Shown: one piece after another, positions 10,020 through 21,401 of the stretch
Numbering within the stretch: position 1 is the first letter of the stretch
How the letters are laid out: each line of letters opens with the position of its first letter
Source: Jaminaea rosea
Lineage: Eukaryota > Basidiomycota > Exobasidiomycetes > Microstromatales
NCBI RefSeq assembly: GCF_003144245.1
Contig: NW_020289975.1
Location: forward strand, 682,001-746,000
DNA length: 64,000 bases
Reading direction: 5' to 3'
The notes under the pieces: model-generated
Told to the model about the DNA's origin: nothing
The model's input: only the letters and a program-made list of their open reading frames with translations
The model's database searches: none
Translations under genes and position numbers: made by a program

Positions 10020-13000
10020 ATGGATCGCGACGAGCTCTCCTCCATCTTGGAGAGCATTCGAAGCGCGCCGTCATCCTCCAAGGCGCCTGATGGCGGAATC
10101 GAGGCTCTGCGTGAGGCCCTGTCACACGCTGGCCTCGCCAAGCAGGACGCAGCTGCCAAGTCGGCTTACTCGAGGGAGGAGCTCGTCGAGCAGCTCAAGG
10201 ACAAGTTGCTCACCCCGCAGGCGTCGCTACAAGGGGAAGAGCTGGTCAAGCGCCAAGTGTAGGTATCGTAATGGGCTTTTGAAGATGGATTCATCAGCTG
10301 AACTCGTGATTCCCTTTGCATCCGCAGCCACTGGCATCGAAAGCCCGACTTCTCCTCACTCTTGCCTGCTCAGCCACTGCCTCAGACAACCTCTTTGCGC
10401 TTTATTCGTACAGGGCTTGGCAGCAATGTCATTGGCACAAAGGAGGTTGTCACTCATCAACCTCCCTCGACTTCTCAGGCAGCCCGCAAGGCCCGCCTCG
10501 AAGCTCAAAAAGTCAATGCTTCACAGCGCAAGGGGATGAGTTTCGTGAGGGGCCGCAGCGGCGGGGCAATGTTCATGCCCGGAGGACTGGACGATGATGA
10601 CCTTCTCATTGAATCGATACAGGGTGAACGGGTAGATCAGGAGCAGGGCATAGAGCGCGATGTTGAAGAGGTAGAGGAAGCCATCAAAGGCTGGGGTAGG
10701 GGGATGCGCACAAAGGCACCTGGACTCTCACGCGGCTTCAAAGCGGCGACAGACGAGGATGAAGATGAAGAAGAGGTCGAGACCGGCGCGGAGATGGACA
10801 TCGCCAAAAGTCTGGTACCGGCGCCTGTCTACCAGCCCTCATTGAAGGCTTCCCTGCGCGTAGGCGGCAGCGCAGCCGATGCTCCGCAGCAGAGGAACAG
10901 CCAGCTTGACGAAGAGCTCGACGAGCTTCTTCCCACGGAGAAGCCACCTACACACAGTTCGCGGCGTGCGGCAAAGGTGGACCTCGAAGAGAAGACAGAG
11001 TGGGCTCATGTGCTCGATGCCAGCAAGCGACTGGCCAACTTCAATGACCTTGTGCCGGATATGGCGCACAAGTTCCCCTTCACGCTCGACCCATTCCAGC
11101 AGGAGGCCGTCTACCATCTTGAGCAAGGTGATGACGTCTTTGTGGCTGCTCATACCTCGGCGGGTAAAACGGTCGTGGCCGAGTACGCCGTTGCTCTTGC
11201 GCAGCGACACATGACGCGGTGCATCTACACCTCCCCCATCAAGGCATTATCAAATCAAAAGTTTCGCGATTTCAAGCAGACCTTCGGCGCAGAGAATGTA
11301 GGCATTCTTACGGGCGACGTACAGATCAACTCGGAAGCGCCGTGTCTGATCATGACGACGGAGATCTTGAGGAGCATGCTCTACCGCGGCGCCGACCTCA
11401 TTCGGGACGTAGAGTTCGTTATCTTCGACGAGGTCCACTACGTGAATGATCAGGAGCGAGGCGTGGTGTGGGAGGAGGTCATCATTCTGCTCCCTCGCCA
11501 CATCAGCATCATCCTGCTCAGTGCGACCGTGCCCAACACCAAGGAATTTGCAGACTGGGTTGGTCGCACCAAGAAGAAGGACATCTACGTCATTTCAACG
11601 TCGAAGCGTCCTGTGCCGCTTGAACACTTCCTCTACGCTAACAAGGATCTCTTCAAGATTGTTGGGGCTGATGGCAAGTTCGCCGAGCGAGGCATCAAGG
11701 ATGCGGGCGATGCTCTCAAGCGCAAGCAGGACAAGGAGCGCGAAGCCGCAGGCGTCGCACAGCCGACAAGACAAGGGGCTCGGGGTGGTGCGGCAGGTGG
11801 GGCCAATTCGAACTCGAGGGGAGGGCGTGGGTCCTTTGGTCCGCAGAGAGGGGGCGCTAGGGGCGGTCGCGGCGGCGGCGCATCTTCCGTCGCTCGTACG
11901 ATCGGCGGCGACACAAAGAACCTCTGGGTACATCTCACTGGGATGCTTAAGAAGAAGGATCTGCTACCGGTCGTCGTCTTCGTCTTCTCGAAGCGCCGCT
12001 GTGAGGAGTACGCGAGCAGTCTTCCCAACACAGACTTCTGCTCTGCAAAGGACAAGAGCGAGGTACACGTCGTCATCGAGCGCTCTATCATGCGCCTCAA
12101 AGGGCCAGATCGTACCTTGCCGCAGATTCAAAGGATGCGCGAGCTCCTCGCCCGTGGTATTGCGGTGCATCACGGTGGTCTCCTCCCCATCGTCAAGGAA
12201 ATCGTCGAGCTCCTCTTCCAACGCGGCCTCGTCAAGGTCCTCTTTGCCACCGAAACGTTCGCAATGGGCGTCAACATGCCTGCGCGCTCTGTCGTCTTTT
12301 CCGGCATCCGCAAGCATGACGGGCACGGCTTTCGCGACTTGCTGGCGGGCGAGTACACGCAAATGTCCGGTAGAGCTGGAAGACGTGGCCTCGATGCTAC
12401 TGGCGTGGTGATCATCAACTCGGCAGACCAGCTGCCCGAGACCACGACGCTGCACAAGATGCTGCTCGGCCAGCCGACGAAGCTGCAGTCGCAGTTTAGG
12501 CTGACCTACAACATGATTCTGAATCTGCTTCGCGTGGAGACGCTGAAGGTTGAGGAAATGATCAAGCGTGAGTAGTTGTAGGGACGGGGCGAGGCAGCAT
12601 GTCTGGCGTGGCTGACTTCTCTTACCACTCTTTGCTCGCTGCCAGGCTCCTTCTCTGAGAACGCGTCCCAACGGCTCCTACCTGACCAGCAAAAGAAGGC
12701 AGCCGAGGCAAGAAAGAAGCTCGACAGGCTGCCGCAAGTCTCTCCGCCAGAACGAGCTGACGAGCTGAGTCAGTACTACGATGCAGCATGGGCCGCCTTC
12801 ATGTCAAACCACAGCGTCCTCGACCTTGCCCTCGAGCAGCAGCAAGGTAGCCGCATCTTTGCGCCTGGGCGTGTGGTCCTTCTCCGCGATGCGCACTTCG
12901 ATCACAACCCCGCCGTCATCGTGAAGCAAGTATCATCACGCGAGTTCCTGGTCCTGGGCGCCGTAACGCAGCAACGCAAGGAAGGTCGACTCGATGTGCC

Positions 13001-14021
13001 GGACAAGGCCGTCCCGCCGATTTGGCCTCCCCAAATGAAGCGCGACGCTGGGGACGAGCTGGTCTACGACTTGCGAGAGGTGCCACTCACCAGCTTCGCC
13101 TTCATCTCGGCTCACGTCCTCAAGATCGAGCAATCGATGATTATGGCTCACCGCAAGTCCGCCATGAACCGCACCGTCGACCTCATGCGCGAGCCCATCG
13201 CCGAGCTGCGCGTTGAGCTCAGAGAGGTGGATTGGACAAAGATGCGTCGTCTCGACTTCCAGGAAGCCCTCAAGAGTCGTGACGAGCGCGGCGCAATCGC
13301 TGTGGCTCACCTCGTGGACACGACTCTCCCCGACTTTGACAAGCAGTACCGCCTCACACACGCCCGCAAGCAGCTCGAGAAGGAAGTAGCGCGCATCGAG
13401 CACTCGATGTCCAATCAGAACCTCGAACTGCTCCCAGACTACGAGCAGCGTGTCGGTGTGTTAAAGACGCTCCGCTTCATCGATCCGCTCACGGAGTCTG
13501 TGCTTCTCAAGGGGCGCGTGGCTTGCGAGATCAACTCGGCGGACGAGCTGGTCCTCACTGAGCTGATTTTGGACAATGTTTTTGCGGGCTATGAGGCGGA
13601 AGAGATCGTAGCGCTGCTCAGCGTCTTTGTCTTCAAGGAGCGCACAGATGGTGCAGAGGAGGAGGAGTTCCCGCCGCGGCTCAGTGAAGGCTTGGCGACG
13701 ATTCTGGGTACGGCCGAACGTGTTTCGCAGGTACAGGCGGAGCATCAGCTCAACTACGACGACTACGCTGTCAGCTTGAAGACGGGCCTGGTGAATGTGG
13801 TCTATCAGTGGGCGAGAGGGAGATCATTTGGAGAGATCATGGAGATGACCGAGGTGGCCGAGGGGACAATCGTGCGCGTGATGACAAGATTGGACCAGAC
13901 TTGCCTCGAGGTGAGGGACGCAGCGCGGGTGGTGGGCGATCAGGGTTTGAGGGAGAAGATGGAAGAGGCACAACAGATGATCACGCGCGATATTCTCGCG
14001 GCGCCGTCCTTGTACATCTGA
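10020..14021 (+). CDS. SKI2: Ski2-type DExH RNA helicase, Ski complex subunit
   Basis: Three exons, 10020-10258, 10328-12567 and 12646-14021, give 1284 residues. The Ski2 N-terminal signature follows the first intron ([16 protein letters not shown], then [11 protein letters not shown]). RecA1 holds the Walker A lysine at about residue 360 (AHTSAGKT) and the DEVH box at about 447-450. The block [20 protein letters not shown] is typical of Ski2 rather than Mtr4. An Arg/Gly-rich linker separates the two RecA domains, and RecA2 contains [10 protein letters not shown]. The third exon carries the arch/winged-helix part and the DSHCT domain, ending [13 protein letters not shown] as in the family. 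Ski2 unwinds RNA and threads it into the cytoplasmic exosome for 3'-5' mRNA decay. The genes for Ski3 and Ski8 are not in this window. The gene converges on the RWD gene with a 26-base gap. Confidence 0.97.
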
Positions 14022-14047
14022 TCGCTAGAGCAGGCGCCAATCAATTG

Positions 14048-15107
14048 TCATTGCTTGCTAGACTTGCCCGGCCCTGCGCCTGCTTTCGTTCTGAGTCCGA
14101 GGGCGTCAACGAGCTCCTCCTCACTCAATCCGGCCGCACGCAGCCGCTCGACGATCTCGCTCATTCCTTCGAGCTCCTCGCACGTCGTACGGACCTTTTC
14201 TCCGCGGGCGACCGGCGTTGATGTGGATGCTAGCGGGCAGCTCAGCAAAGCCCTTGCCTCGAGGCTAGGGGCATCCTCCCCCTCCTTGGGCTCACAGATC
14301 CACTCCTCCTCGCTCCTCACATTGATAGCATGCCACTGCAGGCCCTTGACCCTGCGCACCACTTCGGTCACATCCTCGCTCTTGCCCTCGAAGCAGAGAT
14401 AGCCTGGGTACCCGATCTTGAGGACTACCCAGAGGGAGAGCTCGGAAGACCACTTGGCGAAGTCACGCCGCTTGGAGGGGGCTATGAGGTGGTGAGACCA
14501 GAATATTGTGCGGGACATGCTGAGAGGTGGAGGCGGCGGCGGCGGCGGGGGCGGCGACGGCGGCGATGACTTTGCTTCTTGGCTGCTCTCTTTCGGCATT
14601 TGCTGCGCGTCGCCGTGGCTAGAGAGGGGATGGTCGACGATGTGCTCTTGCAGGGCTGTGAAGACGTCGAAGATGCGGTGCTCGACGCCTGACGATGGGT
14701 GCGCTACGTATGAGCGCGCGCGCGTACGCCGTCGTAACGTCTGCACGTCGCAGTTGCTCACCTTCGTCCTTGCTTGCCTGCCACCTTTGCGCACACACGT
14801 CGCGAAGAGCTTGGAGCTCCTTCGCCGCCACATCCTGGCCCGTGACAGCCAACTGGTGCTCGTCACTTGCTCCAGGCTTGCGCATCCTCACTTCGAGTTG
14901 GCATGCCGGCTCTATGCTCAGTCGAATACCGAATGCGAAAGGCTCGCTATCGCTCTCCTTACCAGCACATCGAGCCTCCCATCGCTTCACCTGCTCGTCT
15001 GCATCTCCTCGCGCCAGCAACCAATTGAACTCGTCGCCCGTCGTGCAAGAGCGCAGCAGCTGGACCTCCTCGATCTGTGATTCGGTCTCTTTGTGGGCGA
15101 GCGCCAT
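14048..15107 (-). CDS. RWD-domain protein with DUF1115-like C-terminus (RWDD2 family)
   Basis: Two exons, 15107-14762 and 14688-14048, give 328 residues. The intron has a gtgagc donor and joins QASKDE to GVEHRIFDVFTALQEHIVDH in frame. The N-terminal 130 residues read as an RWD fold: a first helix (ESQIEEVQLLRSC), strands including IRLSIEPACQLEVRM, and a closing helix in TALQEHI. After a run of about ten prolines, the C-terminal half begins FWSHHLIAPSKRRDFAKW and continues through LKIGYPGYLCFEGKSEDV. That matches the DUF1115 region shared by RWDD2 proteins and the Prp3 C-terminus. RWD domains mediate protein-protein contacts. The role of this family is poorly known, and no enzymatic residue is visible. 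Confidence 0.8.
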
Positions 15108-15283
15108 TCGAGCAACGCTTGGTGAGATCCTTTCCTCTCGTCTTGGCGTGCCTCAAATCTTGGGTGAGAGTTGCGAGGCAGAGGTGAAGAGGGCGCTGCG
15201 AGGCGGGTTGAATCAGTGCAGTGCGCAACGGCCGGCTGAGTGCACGTGATTATATTTGATTCTTTTTAGCGAACTTCTCTGAT

Positions 15284-15390
15284 TCCTTGTTGGTCTAGGG
15301 GTTATGATCGCCGCTTTTCAAATCATTGAGCCAAAGTGGCGCCACACAGTTGGCCCGCGGCTGACCCGGGTTCGAGTCCCGGACAGGGAA
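15284..15390 (+). tRNA. tRNA-Glu (UUC) with a 35-nt intron
   Basis: Acceptor stem tccttgt (15284-15290) pairs with acaggga (15383-15389), followed by discriminator A at 15390. The D arm is ggtctaggggttatgat. The anticodon stem gccgc (15310-15314) pairs with gcggc (15357-15361). The anticodon ttc lies at 15317-15319 with A37 at 15320, and the T arm is ccgggttcgagtcccgg. The intron spans 15321-15355, directly after position 37, where tRNA splicing endonuclease cuts. A run of five T at 15393-15397 is a Pol III terminator. The D arm resembles other eukaryotic tRNA-Glu. Confidence 0.93.
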
Positions 15391-15707
15391 ACTTTTTGCT
15401 GCCCATCTCACCCGGTTGTTGACAGACGTCGTTGCGCTGATATCAGAGGTGCAGCTTGTTCAACGTGTTGACTATGCTCAGGGAAGGTTTTGCCAGCTGA
15501 GGAGCTCTCTGCGGTGAGCGGCGACCATCTCCATCTTACTCGCGCCGGCTGTTTCGTATCCCGGACTCGGCGTCTGCAACCGGCTAAGGCCGTGCGGTGC
15601 GGGGAAGCGGGGCGCAGGCCGGCCTGACTGGAGGGTGTCGAATGATGCACACTTTGGCTTTACTCCTACTCCTTCCCCACGTCATCCTCTCCCACTCTTT
15701 GGCAGCG

Positions 15708-16729
15708 ATGAAAGTCTCTGGCCACATCTACTACATCTTTGGCGGGGCCAGCGGCTTAGGCGAAGCGACAGCACGACGACTGCACGCCCAGGGCGCCTAC
15801 GTCGCTCTGTGGGACCTCAACGACGCGCTCGCAGCAAAGGTGGCAGAGTCCCTCAATGCTGGAGAAGAGGCCAGCAAAGTGACACCGGGCCAAGGTGCAG
15901 AGCAGAGAGCGCTGGCGCACAAGGTCGATATCTGTGACACGGCGCAGATCGAATCGGCTATCGCGGCGGCTGATGACAAGTGGAAGGGCGTACCCGTGGG
16001 TGGAGCAGTCGTTGCATCTGGTGTCGGCATGGTGGGCAAGGTGAGGCGGCGTGCAGGCGGCGGCGACGACGACGACGACGAGAATCTGCTCCTGGCTACT
16101 CACATTATCACCCTGTCTACCGCCCAACCCTTCGCTCGCAGACGATCGAACGCGACGGCAGCCCGCACAGCATGGACCTCTTTGAGACGATCATCCGTAT
16201 CAACCTCACGGGAACCTTTAACGCTGCCCGCCTCACAGCCTCTCGTCTAGTCCGAGACGTGCCCAAGCCAATCGCAGCGCCAACTGAGGACACTCCATGT
16301 CGCGGTGTCATCGTGACGGTAGCCTCTCAAGCAGGCCTAGAGGGGCAAGCAGGCCAGCTAGCGTACGCAACCAGCAAAGCCGGAGTAGCAGGCATGGCGT
16401 TACCGATGGCCAGGGACTTGGCGTGGTACTCGATTCGTACCGTAGCCATTTGCCCATCCATCTTTGAGACGCCCATGTCCGTCAACATGCCAGAGAGGGC
16501 GAGACAGAAGACGCTCAAGACTACAGAGTTCCCGGCGCGCTTTGGCAAGCCAGATGAGTTTGCGCATGCTTGCCAGAGCGTCATCGAGAATGATATGCTC
16601 AATGGCTTCGCGCTGAGTGAGTCACGGCCGCACAGCAAGAGGGACGAGGGCCTTGTCACCGCTGACGTCTTTTTTCGCTCGCTTTCACCCACAGGACTCG
16701 ACGGAGCTACTAGGCTAGCCAAGCTGTAG
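15708..16729 (+). CDS. Short-chain dehydrogenase/reductase, 3-hydroxyacyl-CoA dehydrogenase type 2-like
   Basis: Exons 15708-16040, 16142-16616 and 16695-16729 give 280 residues. The Rossmann glycine motif is GGASGLG at residues 12-18. Catalytic residues are Ser173, Tyr186 and Lys190 in the YATSK motif, with Asn132 as the structural fourth residue. After the third exon the C-terminus reads NGFALRLDGATRLAKL, a typical SDR ending. The closest remembered relatives are HSD17B10-type enzymes, which oxidise 3-hydroxyacyl-CoA with NAD in mitochondrial beta-oxidation and isoleucine breakdown. That substrate is inference. The frame is open further upstream from an ATG at 15642, which would add a hydrophobic leader; I chose 15708 because the Rossmann strand follows directly. 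Exon 3 encodes only eleven residues plus a split codon. Confidence 0.85.
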
Positions 16730-16852
16730 ATATACTCACGGCTGAAGATGATGGATTCGCAGCATAGTCATCTCTTCCTCCACGTAATTTCTCAAAAAAG
16801 AGGTCTCGGCAGCGACGAGGTGGCCAGCACCTCTTCCTTCACTGACACATGA

Positions 16853-17381
16853 TTAGCAGGAGATGACTAAGTCGGTGCCGTTGCCGTTCTTCGAAAAGAG
16901 CGCCCTGCCATGCTGAGAGAACTGGTCAGGATTGTCACTGAGCACAGCCTTCAAGACGCCAAAAGCCGTAGCTGTGGCTGTATAGCCTCCGGTGGCGAAG
17001 GAGAATTCGACGCGCCCTGGTCCACCGCAGGTACCGTCTGATGAAGCGCAGATGGGACGTGGTGGTATCAGGCATTAGCCTTCACTGAATCGCCTCTGCT
17101 TCTGATCACTCACGGTATATCCCAACTGTCGGCACCGTGTACAGTATGATGCGCCCGCCATTCTCGATCTCGCCATCATCGCTGCTGCCCTTGGAGTAGC
17201 TCAAGTCGCCGCGCCATGCGAGAGGGTCACGCAACCGGATGCAGTGCACGTAGTTGAGGCTGAAGCAGGTATCCTTGATGGAGCGCCCGACCTGTAGCTC
17301 AGCAGGCAAGGCCGCAGTGAAGCGGCGAGGAAGCGTGGCGAATACCGTGAAGATCGTGGCGAGCGAAAGCCTGAAGAGCAT
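16853..17381 (-). CDS. Small secreted cysteine-containing protein, orphan
   Basis: Two exons, 17381-17114 and 17037-16853, give 150 residues. The start MLFRLSLATIFTVFATL is a typical signal peptide, with cleavage likely near residue 24 (RFTAALPAEL). Four cysteines remain in the mature part: two in DTCFSLNYVHC, one in the GTCGGPG segment after the splice, and one as the very last residue (DLVISC). An even number of cysteines in a short exported protein suggests two disulfides. I do not recognise a domain. The intron (gtgagt donor, catcag acceptor) joins GIYH to GTCGG. It is the first of three consecutive minus-strand genes for exported proteins. An effector or surface role is possible but unproven. 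Confidence 0.6.
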
Positions 17382-17673
17382 GGCACGGGGAGGAGGGGGG
17401 AAAGGATTGATAAAGAGGCAGAGAGGGGGGGACAAAGTAGCAGCAGGTCAGTCCAGCAGCATTGATCTTTAAGACATCCGAGACACCCTCGTCAGTCTCG
17501 GCGCATCAAAAGCCGGCGAAGCTCTGTCGGCCCGCTGGCGCGCTTGCTGTGACCCGCCGCAGATCTCATCGGCCTATCATTGTTTCTAGACGGTTGGATT
17601 GTGCCAGCGCTACGATCTATTATACAGGCGTCGGATGGGAAGCTGCGATCCAGATGCAAACGGCAATGCTACT

Positions 17674-18843
17674 CTACAGGGCGAGATAGGCAGCCGCGGC
17701 GAGAACAGTCGATGCTAAGATGGCCATCGGTCCCAGCCCGGCAGCTGGCGCGGCGTTGAGCTCCCCCTGCTGCTGGCCTTTAGGCTGGCTCTGCGAGAAG
17801 ACGGACGTAGTCGCCGCGGGCACAACGACGATGCTACGGATCACGGTGCTCGTGTACTGGGACTGCTGCCCGTCGTCCCCCTGTACGGCACCGCTGTTGA
17901 CCTGCGTGAACTCTTGTGTCTGCTTGCGTGAGGCGCCCGCTACCGTCACGGCCGTTGCGTCGGGCGCAATCGTGACTGCATCGGCCGTCTTGGAGACTGT
18001 GACGACGGGAGTGATCACGACGGGAGGGCGACGGTGCGTGCTGCTGGTGCTAGTGGTTTGTGTTGTGGTGGGGCTGGTGCGCGTGCGAGTGCGAGTGCTG
18101 CTGCTGCTGCTACTGTAGGAGCTCGATGACGAGGATGTCGAGGTGTCGCTCGTGCGAGTCTGCTCTCCGCCGTTGCCGTTGCCGTTGCCGTTGCCGCGGT
18201 CGCTTGAGGTGCTCGAGCTCGTCGAGGAGTCAGTCGAAGACGAGTCGTTACCGTCACCGCCTGCGTACGAGGTGGAGCTGGTCGACGATGCGCTGTCCTC
18301 GCCTCCTTCGGAGTCCGTTGACGAAGATTTACTCGTCGACGTCGCGGCAGAGCTCGAAGATGGCGCTGTGGTCATTGTCGACTGAACGGGACTCGACCTT
18401 GATGCGGAGATAGAGCTCATGCTCGATGACTCATCCTCATCGCCTTGGTACGATGCCGACGATGATGCTCCTTCGGCAGATGAACTGCCCTCGGCGCTGC
18501 TTGAGTCTGTCTGGGCTGATGAGGATGACGACGACGAGTGATCATCTTCGTCTTGAGAGCTTGTAGACTGCGCTGCCTGAGATGCTGTTCCTGACGATGA
18601 AGAGCCGCTCCCGCCGCTGCTATTCGAGCTCGCTCCCTGGCCGCCATCTTGCCTCACCTGGAGCGGCAAAGACTGTGATGCGGTGTTAGCCGAGTACGTT
18701 ACCATCAGCTCAGCATCGCTCTCGCTGCTCACCAATTGTCTGGCAACACCAGCCTCGTCGCTACTCAGGGGCGCAGCGAGGCTGCACGAGCTCAAGAGGC
18801 TAAGCAACACCAAAAGATAGAGAAATGATGCTGGTCGTGACAT
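17674..18843 (-). CDS. Ser-rich GPI-anchored cell-surface protein
   Basis: A single exon from the ATG at 18843 gives 389 residues. The N-terminus MSRPASFLYLLVLLSLLSSC is a signal peptide. Most of the mature chain is Ser, Thr, Gly and Asp, expected to be heavily O-mannosylated. It includes several long Ser runs and Gly-Asn repeats near the middle. A Thr/Val-rich, more ordered part follows (PPVVITPVVTVSKTADAV, then QYTSTVIRSIVVVPAATTS). The C-terminus is a small-residue site plus a hydrophobic tail, GPMAILASTVLAAAAYLAL, the usual signal for a GPI anchor. It is therefore a wall or membrane mannoprotein. The upstream in-frame extension begins with TTG and is not used here. The skewed codon composition makes strong opposite-strand open frames that are not genes. 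Confidence 0.8.
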   Translation of the reverse strand: MSRPASFLYLLVLLSLLSSCSLAAPLSSDEAGVARQLVSSESDAELMVTYSANTASQSLPLQVRQDGGQGASSNSSGGSGSSSSGTASQAAQSTSSQDEDDHSSSSSSSAQTDSSSAEGSSSAEGASSSASYQGDEDESSSMSSISASRSSPVQSTMTTAPSSSSAATSTSKSSSTDSEGGEDSASSTSSTSYAGGDGNDSSSTDSSTSSSTSSDRGNGNGNGNGGEQTRTSDTSTSSSSSSYSSSSSSTRTRTRTSPTTTQTTSTSSTHRRPPVVITPVVTVSKTADAVTIAPDATAVTVAGASRKQTQEFTQVNSGAVQGDDGQQSQYTSTVIRSIVVVPAATTSVFSQSQPKGQQQGELNAAPAAGLGPMAILASTVLAAAAYLAL

Positions 18844-19643
18844 GCTGGGAGTAGGTGTGGAAATGGACAGGAGGTGGTAACGTGGAGGTGGTAACAAAGG
18901 AAAATGCCGGCTTCACAAACGTGACGCAAAGCAATACTCAACTCTGCCTTATCCCTCGCCACCACGGTGCCTGCTTCAAGCTCGCACAACCTCTCGCCCC
19001 TTGACCCTGTTCGCCCTCGCCTGGACAACTTTTTCGCATAACGTTCCCCCGCGCCTCGCAGTCGCGGCGACGGCGACGACCAACAACCCAAGGAGTGGAC
19101 GTCCAGTCGTCCACGACCCCAAGCTGAGGACTCGGCGTCCCGAGACAGTCAGAGACAGGCAGGCTGGCAGACAACGGCTTACAACGGCTCGTGTCATTAC
19201 GCAGATCCGCCGCCGCCGGCCGTTTTCGCCAAGGCCTCAAGCAATTCCCGATGTCGGCAGAGCGTTCCTTCCTTGTTCGTTCATTGGCTCGCGAACCGCC
19301 TTCTGTTTGCTCTGTGTGCCCTTCCGTCTTTTGGATGCACGGCCAAGTCGCCGCGTCTCCCAGCAAAGCATCATGACGCACAAAGGCGTGGCGCGAGCGT
19401 CGTCGGCCAACGGCGACTTCGTCCTCGGCGTCTTGAAGTCCTTCCCGCAGGCCGGCGGACAGGGCGACAACGAGCGATAGTTGGTGAGCTAGAGCATATA
19501 TCAGTCTGTATCTCTGCTTGGGATCGGGTCACGCTGCACACAAGCTTGAGCAACAGTAATGGCGATTGACTTCATGCAGCAATGACGACAGGCCGCGGGG
19601 AGCGCAGGTATCAGGAGCGTATCTACGCCGCGGCGTGCGTAAC
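18844..19643. other. Intergenic, no recognisable gene
   Basis: 800 bases between the GPI-protein start and the 3' end of the expansin-like gene. Short frames on both strands lack any family feature. The right end of a frame near 19373-19480 begins with an ATG but codes only 35 residues without a motif. Confidence 0.5.
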
Positions 19644-20018
19644 CTAGTCAAACCACCACTCGATCTTAACCTGACCCTCCTCCTGTGAAGCTATGGCGTC
19701 GAAGAAGCCTTGAGAGAGGTCGATGTGGCCAGGACCCTCGCAGGTAGGGCACTCGTCTGCGACGAAACCATGGACTCTTTTGCCATTCCTCTCCACTGTG
19801 ATGCCCTTGCCACAATTGCTTCCTCCGGCGTACACGGGGGTGTACAATGCCACAAGGTGTTCGCTGTCTGAGTGGAATTGACCGCAGGCACCCGGATTCC
19901 CGCCTTGCATATAAAATGTTGCCATCTGGCGGCCATTCCACCAGGAGGGCGCGGCAGTGGCAGCAACCACGAGGGCCGTGAAGCAGGCCAGGACGTGAAA
20001 GATGTTGTTGCGGACCAT
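19644..20018 (-). CDS. Secreted double-psi beta-barrel (expansin/barwin-like) protein
   Basis: A single exon of 124 residues starts at the ATG at 20018 (MVRNNIFHVLACFTALVVAA). An upstream in-frame extension would place extra residues before an obvious signal peptide. Cleavage is likely near residue 23 (TAAPSW). The mature part carries the classic motifs of the RlpA/barwin-like fold: GACGQF early, NCGKGITV in the middle, VADECPTCEGPGHIDLSQGF and a terminal KIEWWFD. Fungal members of this size are secreted wall-loosening or protease-inhibitor-like proteins and are common among plant-associated fungi. Four cysteines are visible in the mature chain. There is no carbohydrate-binding domain. It completes a three-gene group of exported proteins on the minus strand. 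Confidence 0.88.
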   Translation of the reverse strand: MVRNNIFHVLACFTALVVAATAAPSWWNGRQMATFYMQGGNPGACGQFHSDSEHLVALYTPVYAGGSNCGKGITVERNGKRVHGFVADECPTCEGPGHIDLSQGFFDAIASQEEGQVKIEWWFD

Positions 20019-21401
20019 TGTAGGATTGCAGGGGGAAATAAGCGGGAGCAGGGTGCTTTGGTGTGGGCTTGAAGAGACGAAGAACAAGAACCGGTCGAGT
20101 TGAAAAGGACGAAGCTACCTGAGCTATCGTGGAAAGAAGTGGTAACGAGGCCGAGCCGAAACGGAGAAGGGGAGACCAGGGAGACGGGAGCGAGCGAGCG
20201 ATGGGGATGATGAGGAAACAAGAGGTGTGGACGAGGCCCTGGCAGCATTTTATAGACAGTAAACAAGCCGCTGATCGAAGGCATCGACCTGATGCGAGTG
20301 CGCTGAGTGACTTGAGGCATCATGCACTCTCCGGGGCGTCAAGCTCCTCGTTACGCCTCGCTGAATGACTAGGCTATTCTCACAGCACCGAGCTTAACCT
20401 GCATCCCGATTGCGATCGCGATTGTCTCCAACGCAGCCAGGGTCGACGATGACAAGATTGGCCGTGACTCGGCGCTGTTTCCGTGTCGCTGTCAGCCTGA
20501 AGGTGGGTGCCCATGACTTGGAGGTACGATTCAAAGTCCTCAATGCCCGTATCTTCTACGCCCCTACGGCGATTTTTCTAACCAGCGCCCTCGGCTGGCG
20601 CTTGACGCCCGAAGACTCCCGGGCCTTGGGTCTTTGGCGGGGGCAGGTCCGAACGTCCGGCCAAGCTCAAGCCATCGACAAAGTGGTTCTTGCTGCTGGG
20701 TTCTACGAGGCGATGAAGCTTCAATCAGAGATGAACAGACGGTCACAGTGACTGTTCAAGCACGATCATCGCGTTCCTCGATTCCCACCTTGCCCCGCAA
20801 AGGACGGAAGGAAGCGACTGCCTCGGGCCGTGTTCTTCGCAGCGGCGGGACCCCTGTGGCTTCGACGCAAGTTCTGCCTCGTTTGACACCCTTGCTTGAG
20901 TTTTGAGAAAATGTGAGAACGCTTTACTTGAAGTGCTTGCTTACTGTCAGACCAGAGCAAGTTGAATCTCGATCTCATTGGGCGCCCACCGCCTTCACGC
21001 CGAGCTCCTTCCCCCTGCCCCCCTCCTTCCTCAACCTTTCTCGAATGCGAGTGTTGAATGTCTCGATGCGATAGGCCTCGGTCGCCCTCCTTTTGTTCTC
21101 ACTTCTCGATCTTCTGAATGAAATCGCCTTGTATCGCCCGCCCGCCCCCTTGTCGTCATTTTGGGTCGTTCTACTTGCGGATGCGTGCGGCGTGCGGTCC
21201 TGTTCGTGGCAGGTGGAGAGAGCCACAGGAGCGTCACTGAGCAGCAGCGAGGAGCAAGACTGAGCCCAAAAGGCAAAGCGCGGACGGAGCAAGAGAGCGG
21301 GCGGGCGGGCGAGGGAGCGAGGCACCCGGCCTAGCCACAGCCTAAGCCTAGCGCGGGCCGCGCCAATCTCGACGACGTCGTCGACGACGACCGAGAGGAG
21401 C

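Noticed and set aside
11446-12411. 321-codon alternative frame inside SKI2
   Set aside because: The overlapping frame encodes conserved helicase motifs, whereas this one is Arg/Ser-rich noise.
1-16729. Velvet factor and dehydrogenase as parts of a secondary-metabolite cluster
   Set aside because: No polyketide synthase, peptide synthetase or terpene cyclase is present, and the genes between them are housekeeping.
19001-19480. 159-codon frame between the GPI and expansin-like genes
   Set aside because: No recognisable feature, poor start context, and Arg-rich composition typical of chance frames.
20410-20751. 113-codon frame in the long spacer
   Set aside because: No motif, no splice partners, and frames of similar length occur on the opposite strand.
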